Source: Erythrobacter sp. SG61-1L (GTDB lineage: Bacteria > Pseudomonadota > Alphaproteobacteria > Sphingomonadales > Sphingomonadaceae). From it: a stretch of 64,000 nt of DNA. Positions 59,097 to 64,000 of the stretch are shown in pieces. The DNA lies in NCBI RefSeq assembly GCF_001305965.1, contig NZ_JXQC01000003.1, positions 1 to 64,000 of the forward strand, given 5' to 3'. The notes under the pieces were generated by a model. It was not told the DNA's origin. It worked only from the letters and a program-made list of their open reading frames with translations, and ran no database searches. Position numbers and translations under genes: made by a program. Every line of letters begins with the position of its first letter. The stretch's first letter is position 1.

Positions 59097-59791
59097 GCCG
59101 TCACCTGAAGGCGATAACCCACACCGCGCACGGTTTCGATCGCGATGGCGCCGCCGGAACTGCCTTCCAGCTTGATCCGCAGATTGCTGACATGAACGTC
59201 CACGCTGCGATCATAGGATTGCCGCGCGCGTCCCAGCCCTTCCTGCGACAGGCTGTCCTTCGTGGCCACATCGTCGCCGGTGCGCATCAGCACGACCAGG
59301 AGGTTGAATTCCGATGCCGTGAGTTCGAGGGGCTGCCCGTTCCAGCTGGCGCGGCGCGCGGCGACCTGAACTTCCAGACCGCCAACCACAACCGGGTCGG
59401 CCGGGCGGCTGCCATGTGCCGTATTGCGTCGCATGACTGCCCGCAGCCGGGCGACCAGTTCGCGCGGGTAATGCGGCTTGGCCACGTAGTCGTCCGCGCC
59501 AAGCTCGAGGCCGACCACCCGGTCAATCTGATCGCCTCGGGCGGTCAGCATGAGGACGGGTATCTCGCTGGAACGACGGATCATCCTGAGAACCTCGATC
59601 CCATTGATGCCGGGCAGCATCACGTCCAGGATCACTGCATCATGCTCGCCGGACAAGGCTCTGGCAGCGCCGTCAGTGCCATTGGAGACGATTTCGACTT
59701 CGAAGCCTTCGCCTTCGAGATATTCGCGCAACAGGGCGCTGAGATCGGCATCGTCATCGACGAGCAGGATGAAGGGGTGATCGGTCGACAC
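59093..59791 (-). CDS. OmpR-family response regulator (CpxR-like)
   Basis: 232 residues. Receiver domain with acidic pocket LLVDDDADLS, phospho-acceptor Asp in DAVILDVMLPGINGIEVL, and Lys in DDYVAKPHYPREL. A winged-helix output domain follows (LELTASEFNLLVVLMRTGDD, SYDRSVDVHVSNLRIKLEG, TVRGVGYRL). Divergent from the efflux operon with 113 bases between, so it probably activates that operon and itself. Confidence 0.93.
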   Translation of the reverse strand: MSTDHPFILLVDDDADLSALLREYLEGEGFEVEIVSNGTDGAARALSGEHDAVILDVMLPGINGIEVLRMIRRSSEIPVLMLTARGDQIDRVVGLELGADDYVAKPHYPRELVARLRAVMRRNTAHGSRPADPVVVGGLEVQVAARRASWNGQPLELTASEFNLLVVLMRTGDDVATKDSLSQEGLGRARQSYDRSVDVHVSNLRIKLEGSSGGAIAIETVRGVGYRLQVTA

Positions 59792-59904
59792 CGCATCTGC
59801 ATGGCGCAGACAATCCCGCGAGTCATGCCGCCTTTTCGAAAACTTTACGTTTCGATTGCGGACTCTTTACCCACAAGGCCAGCGTCACCGCCCATATCGC
59901 CGGA

Positions 59905-61101
59905 ATGATGTCCCGCAGACGTATTGTAGTCGGTGCTGCCGGTCTTGGCGCGCTCATCCTCATCCTGATCCTCTGGCGCGTGTTTTTCGCCGGTGGCGAC
60001 GAGCCAGCTCTCCTCACCGCGGATGTGACGCGCGGCGATATAGAGCAGACGGTGGAGGCTACCGGCACGCTGGAGCCCAAGGAAATGGTCAGCGTGGGCG
60101 CGCAGGTTTCCGGCCGGCTCGAAACGCTGAATGTCGAAGTGGGGCAGGTGGTCAGGAAGGGCGAGTTGATCGCCCAGATCGATGCGCAGACGCAGACGAA
60201 TACGCTCAGGACCGCGCAGGCGGAACTGGCGAACATGCAGGCTCAGCGGGCTTCGCAGCAGGCCACTCTGGCCAAGGCTGAACTGAGTTTTCGTCGCCAG
60301 CAGGCCATGGTGCCGGGCGAGGCTACATCCATGGCGGATTTCGAGGCTGCGGAGGCCGATCTGAAATCCGCGCGGGCGCAACTGGCGGTGATCGACACAC
60401 AGATCCAGCAGGCGCGCGTGGGCGTGAACACGGCGGAGATCAATCTGGGCTATACCCGCATCGTCGCCCCGATGGACGGCGTTGTGGTGGCCGTGGTCAC
60501 CAAGCAGGGCCAGACGGTCAATGCCAACCAGTCCGCACCGACTATCGTCATTCTTGCCCAGCTTGATGTGATGCAGGTGAAGGCCGAGATTTCGGAGGCC
60601 GATGTCATCAAGGTCGATGCGGGCCTGCCGGTCTATTTCACGATCCTGGGCGATGCGGATCACCGCTATAACGCCTCCCTGCTGCAGGTCGAACCGGCGC
60701 CGGAATCGATCGTGGACGAAGTGAATTCCACCAGCTCCAGTTCTTCCAGCAGTTCCACCGCGATCTATTACAACGCGCTGTTCGAAGTGCCGAACACGGA
60801 CGGAAAACTGCGCGCGCTGATGACGGCGCAGGTTTCCATCGTGCTCGCCCGGAAGAAGAACGTGCTGCTGATTCCGTCGTCCGCTCTGGGCGCAAAGGCC
60901 AAGGACGGCACCTATTCCGTGCGAGTCATGGGCGCGGGCGGCCGGATGGAGCAGCGCCAGATCAGGATCGGGATCAATAACAACGTGTCGGCCGAGGTGC
61001 TGAGCGGGCTGAAGAGTGGCGAGAAGGTTGTGGTCGGCCAAGCGACCGAGGCAACCGCTTCCAGCAATAGCGGCGGCCGGATGGGGCCGCCCCCCTTCTG
61101 A
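59905..61101 (+). CDS. macA: MacA-like periplasmic adaptor (membrane fusion protein)
   Basis: 398 residues. N-terminal anchor [20 protein letters not shown], lipoyl halves ([40 protein letters not shown]) flanking a coiled-coil hairpin ([20 protein letters not shown] to [12 protein letters not shown]), and a beta-barrel domain. A run of nine serines ([15 protein letters not shown] at about 275) is encoded by mixed Ser codons and lies in a loop. The adaptor links the MacB-type transporter to an outer-membrane channel. The MacB gene starts 10 bases after its stop. Confidence 0.9.
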   Translation: MMSRRRIVVGAAGLGALILILILWRVFFAGGDEPALLTADVTRGDIEQTVEATGTLEPKEMVSVGAQVSGRLETLNVEVGQVVRKGELIAQIDAQTQTNTLRTAQAELANMQAQRASQQATLAKAELSFRRQQAMVPGEATSMADFEAAEADLKSARAQLAVIDTQIQQARVGVNTAEINLGYTRIVAPMDGVVVAVVTKQGQTVNANQSAPTIVILAQLDVMQVKAEISEADVIKVDAGLPVYFTILGDADHRYNASLLQVEPAPESIVDEVNSTSSSSSSSSTAIYYNALFEVPNTDGKLRALMTAQVSIVLARKKNVLLIPSSALGAKAKDGTYSVRVMGAGGRMEQRQIRIGINNNVSAEVLSGLKSGEKVVVGQATEATASSNSGGRMGPPPF

Positions 61102-61111
61102 GGCCGCGCCC

Positions 61112-63061
61112 GTGACTGATACCCCCTTGTTGCGCCTGCGGAAGGTCTGGCGCGAATATCCTTCCGGCGACGGCGTGTTCGCTGCCCTGAAGGATGTCGA
61201 TCTGGATATCCATTCCGGCGAGATGGTGGCGATTGTCGGCGCTTCCGGTTCCGGCAAGTCCACCCTGATGAACATTCTGGGCTGCCTCGATCGGCCCAGC
61301 CGGGGCAGCTATGCCGTAAGCGGCCGGGAGACTGCCGAACTCGTACCGGATGAACTGGCAGAACTGCGGCGCGAATATTTCGGCTTCATCTTCCAGCGCT
61401 ATCATCTGCTGGGCGATCTGACCGCGCTGGGCAATGTCGAAGTGCCGGCCGTCTATGCGGGCAAGGGCCGCGAGGCTCGCGCCCAGCGCGCCCGTGCCCT
61501 GCTGGGGCGGCTGGGGCTGGAAGAACGCACCGGCCACCGGCCCGGCCAGCTTTCCGGCGGCCAGCAGCAGCGCGTTTCCATCGCCCGCGCCCTGATGAAC
61601 GGGGGCGAGGTGATCCTGGCCGACGAGCCGACCGGCGCACTGGACAGCGCAAGCGGCGTGGAAGTGATGCGCATCCTGGGCGAATTGCATCAGGAAGGGC
61701 ACACGGTCATCCTCGTCACGCATGACATGGCAGTGGCCGAACATGCGGACCGGATCATCGAGATCAGCGACGGCCAGATCGTTGCCGACCGGACGACGCG
61801 CAAGGCGCAGGCTGTGCGCAAGCTCCCCCCGCCGGAAACGGGCGGCAGTGCGCTGGAACAACTGGTTGATCGGTTCCGCGAGGCTTTTCGCATGGCCCTG
61901 CTGGCCATGGCGGCGCACAAGCTGCGCACTTTCCTGACCATGCTGGGCATCATCATCGGCATTGCCTCCGTCGTTTCGGTGGTGGCGCTGGGCAATGGAT
62001 CGCAGCAGCAGATCCTCGAGAATATCAGCAGCCTGGGCACCAACACGCTCGACGTCTATCCGGGCAAGAGTTTCGGCGACATGCGATCCAGCCGGATCGA
62101 GACATTGGTTCCGGCCGACGCGGAAGCGCTGGAAAGCCAGCCCTTCGTGGACAGCGTGACCCCGTCTGTTTCCAGCAATGTCACTGCCCGTTTCGGCAAT
62201 GTCGCCGCCACGGCGCAGGTGAGCGGGGTGGGCGAAGGCTATTTCCGGGTGAAGGGGCTGGATATCGTCCAGGGCAGCCTGTTCAATGCCGCCAGCGTGA
62301 AGCAGCGCGCGCAAGACGCCGTGATCGACGAGGATACGCGCGACACTTTGTTCGTGAACGGCGAGGAACCCATCGGGCGGATCGTGATGCTGGGCAATGT
62401 CCCCGTCCGCGTGATCGGCGTGATCGAAACCAGCCAGTCCGGGCCGATGAACAGCGACAGCCTGAAGTTCTTCGTGCCCTATACTACGGTGATGACGCGG
62501 ATGCTGGGCCAGACCTATCTCAGCAGCGTCACCGTGCGTATCGTGGACGATGCGGACATGTCGGCTGCGCAGGCGGCGGTCGAACGCCTGATGGCCATGC
62601 GCCACGGCACGACGGACTTCTTCATCCGCAACACTGACGACATCCGCGAAACCATTACCAGCACGACGCAGACGATGACCCTGCTGATCGCGGCAATTGC
62701 GGTGATCTCCCTCATCGTCGGCGGGATCGGGGTGATGAACATCATGCTGGTTTCGGTCACCGAACGCACCAGCGAGATCGGGGTGCGCATGGCCGTTGGC
62801 GCGCGCCAGTCTGACATCCTGCAGCAGTTCCTGATCGAGGCCGTTCTGGTCTGCCTGCTGGGCGGGGTGATCGGCGTGCTGCTCGCGCTGGGCATCGGTG
62901 CCGTCTTCAGCTGGAGCGGTGCGAGCTTCCCGATGGTGTTCTCCACCATCTCCATCGTGCTGGCTTTCGCCTGTTCGACCCTGATCGGCGTCGCCTTCGG
63001 CTTCCTGCCCGCTCGCAGCGCGGCTCGCCTCGATCCGGTCGATGCGCTTTCCAGGGATTGA
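61112..63061 (+). CDS. macB: MacB-like ABC transporter (ATPase-permease fusion)
   Basis: 649 residues from GTG 61112 ([17 protein letters not shown]), the normal MacB length. ATPase domain: Walker [16 protein letters not shown]-loop FIFQRYHLL, signature [15 protein letters not shown], Walker [15 protein letters not shown]-loop VTHDMA. The membrane part has one helix near 290 ([20 protein letters not shown]), a large periplasmic domain and three C-terminal helices. MacB exports peptides, macrolides or lipoproteins through a TolC-type channel by mechanotransmission; the actual substrate here is unknown. Confidence 0.93.
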   Translation: MTDTPLLRLRKVWREYPSGDGVFAALKDVDLDIHSGEMVAIVGASGSGKSTLMNILGCLDRPSRGSYAVSGRETAELVPDELAELRREYFGFIFQRYHLLGDLTALGNVEVPAVYAGKGREARAQRARALLGRLGLEERTGHRPGQLSGGQQQRVSIARALMNGGEVILADEPTGALDSASGVEVMRILGELHQEGHTVILVTHDMAVAEHADRIIEISDGQIVADRTTRKAQAVRKLPPPETGGSALEQLVDRFREAFRMALLAMAAHKLRTFLTMLGIIIGIASVVSVVALGNGSQQQILENISSLGTNTLDVYPGKSFGDMRSSRIETLVPADAEALESQPFVDSVTPSVSSNVTARFGNVAATAQVSGVGEGYFRVKGLDIVQGSLFNAASVKQRAQDAVIDEDTRDTLFVNGEEPIGRIVMLGNVPVRVIGVIETSQSGPMNSDSLKFFVPYTTVMTRMLGQTYLSSVTVRIVDDADMSAAQAAVERLMAMRHGTTDFFIRNTDDIRETITSTTQTMTLLIAAIAVISLIVGGIGVMNIMLVSVTERTSEIGVRMAVGARQSDILQQFLIEAVLVCLLGGVIGVLLALGIGAVFSWSGASFPMVFSTISIVLAFACSTLIGVAFGFLPARSAARLDPVDALSRD

Positions 63062-63064
63062 ACC

Positions 63065-64000
63065 ATGTCATTGACCGCCACACCCACGATCATCCGCCAC
63101 AAGCTGCCGCTGACTGTATGTCTCGCGGCCCTGCTGGTGAGCACGAGCGGCTGTGCCTCGATTGCCCGCAGTACATATTCCGCGCCGCAATTGCCGGTCG
63201 AAGCAGCATGGCAACAGGCCGCAAGCGGACCAATCGCCCGGCAGACCGGGCCGTGGTGGGACGAGTTCGGCGATGCCGAGCTTTCCGCCCTGGTGGATCG
63301 TGTGCTGGAACAGAACGCGGACCTTGCCGCCGCAGGCATTCGCTTGCGGCAGGCCCGCATGTCGGCCCGCCTTGCGGCCAGCCAGATGCTTCCCACGCTG
63401 GGTACCAGTGCCTCCACCGGTGCATCGCATGAACTGGACGGTTCGGCATCGTGGAATGAAAGCTCCTCGGCTTCGCTCGGTGCCTCGTGGGAAGTGGACC
63501 TGTTCGGCAGGCTCGATGCAGAGCGCGATGCCGCACATTGGGAAGCGGCGGCGAGCGAACGCGATCTGGCCGCCACGCGCCTTTCGCTCGTCGGCACAAC
63601 GGTGAGTGCATGGTGGCAACTTGCCTATGCCAATGAACGGATCGCGATCAGCGAGCGGACCCTTTCCTATTCGCGCAAGAAGCTCGAACTCGTGCAGAAG
63701 CAGTTCGATGCCGGTGCCGTGCCGCGGCTGGATCTGCGCGAGGCGGAGCAGACTGTCGCCTCGCAGGAAGCCTCCCTTTCGCAACTTGAGCAAAGCCGCG
63801 CTGAAACTCGCAACGCGCTGGCTGCCCTGCTCGGCAGGCAGGTCTATGACGGCCCGGAACGGACCGAACTGCCCCACGCGGATTTGCCTTCCGTCGATGC
63901 AGGAGTGCCCGCCGAATTGCTCGCCCGCAGGCCGGACCTTTCCGCTTCCGAATTGCGGCTGCGCAAGGCGCTGGCGAGTTCAGACGCAACGGCGGCGAGC
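63065..64000 (+). CDS. NodT-family outer membrane efflux lipoprotein (partial, runs off window)
   Basis: The gene begins at ATG 63065, three bases after the MacB stop, and is cut by the window end after 312 residues. Signal peptide with lipobox: LPLTVCLAALLVSTSGCAS. RND/MacAB outer-membrane factor features follow: PWWDEFGDAELSALVDRVLE, ASLGASWEVDLFGRLDAERD (the 'WEVDLFG' motif), YSRKKLELVQKQFDAGAVPR and LLARRPDLSASELRLRKALA. It completes a tripartite pump with the MacA- and MacB-like proteins. Confidence 0.92.
   Translation, partial: MSLTATPTIIRHKLPLTVCLAALLVSTSGCASIARSTYSAPQLPVEAAWQQAASGPIARQTGPWWDEFGDAELSALVDRVLEQNADLAAAGIRLRQARMSARLAASQMLPTLGTSASTGASHELDGSASWNESSSASLGASWEVDLFGRLDAERDAAHWEAAASERDLAATRLSLVGTTVSAWWQLAYANERIAISERTLSYSRKKLELVQKQFDAGAVPRLDLREAEQTVASQEASLSQLEQSRAETRNALAALLGRQVYDGPERTELPHADLPSVDAGVPAELLARRPDLSASELRLRKALASSDATAAS

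Noticed and set aside
59845-61275. 476-codon minus-strand reading frame rich in His and Arg
   Set aside because: Antisense to the MacA-like gene, with composition typical of a shadow frame and no domain.
60974-62605. 543-codon minus-strand reading frame
   Set aside because: Antisense to MacB, whose ATPase motifs are unambiguous.

Overview
The window is chromosomal DNA of a high-GC alphaproteobacterium, most likely a sphingomonad (Sphingomonadales, Novosphingobium or Erythrobacteraceae-like). The pointers are three TonB-dependent receptors, a FecI/FecR pair, the coupled DUF3489-DUF2924-serine recombinase cassette and the high-GC codon usage. The assignment is an inference from gene content, not a database match.

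Layout. 1-2.8 kb is ordinary backbone: an ABC-2 permease, a lipoprotein, a membrane PH-like protein, HspQ and a tRNA-Ser(CGA). 2.8-10.3 kb is an island beside the tRNA: a coupled operon with a large serine recombinase, two genes with PD-(D/E)XK-like motifs, a small operon damaged or switchable at short tandem repeats, and an IS630-type element. 10.3-22.7 kb holds a secreted papain-like (C39-like) protein and its partner, facing a tight operon of a lipoprotein and two unrecognised giant proteins (1466 and 1741 residues). 22.9-39.9 kb is a composite-like segment. Two similar IS6-family elements flank a 4895-residue Rhs/YD-repeat toxin with long alanine-rich helical inserts, a LysM, a Hint domain and a CdiA-CT-like nuclease tip, followed by its immunity gene.

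40-45.8 kb is a FecI/FecR-regulated TonB receptor with a secreted PI-PLC-like enzyme. 45.8-48.9 kb is AT-rich accessory DNA: two tandem copies of an orphan toxin tail plus small lipoprotein (probable immunity), separated by an IS5-type element inserted exactly at a stop codon. 48.9-50.4 kb carries two 23S rRNA modification genes (rlmJ, rluE-like). 50.6-56.9 kb is a four-gene operon (BtuB-like receptor, GDPD, cytochrome b561, TonB receptor) facing an XRE/PAS regulator. 57.0-64.0 kb holds an ECF sigma factor, a two-component system and a divergent MacA-MacB-NodT type tripartite efflux operon that runs off the right end.

How it fits together. The middle third (10-49 kb) is dominated by interbacterial-competition genes and insertion sequences. 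Scars of IS6-type right ends recur to 57 kb. The most unusual items are the Rhs protein with TolA-like arms, the uncharacterised giant-protein operon beside it, and the cluster of slippage-type lesions in the recombinase island.
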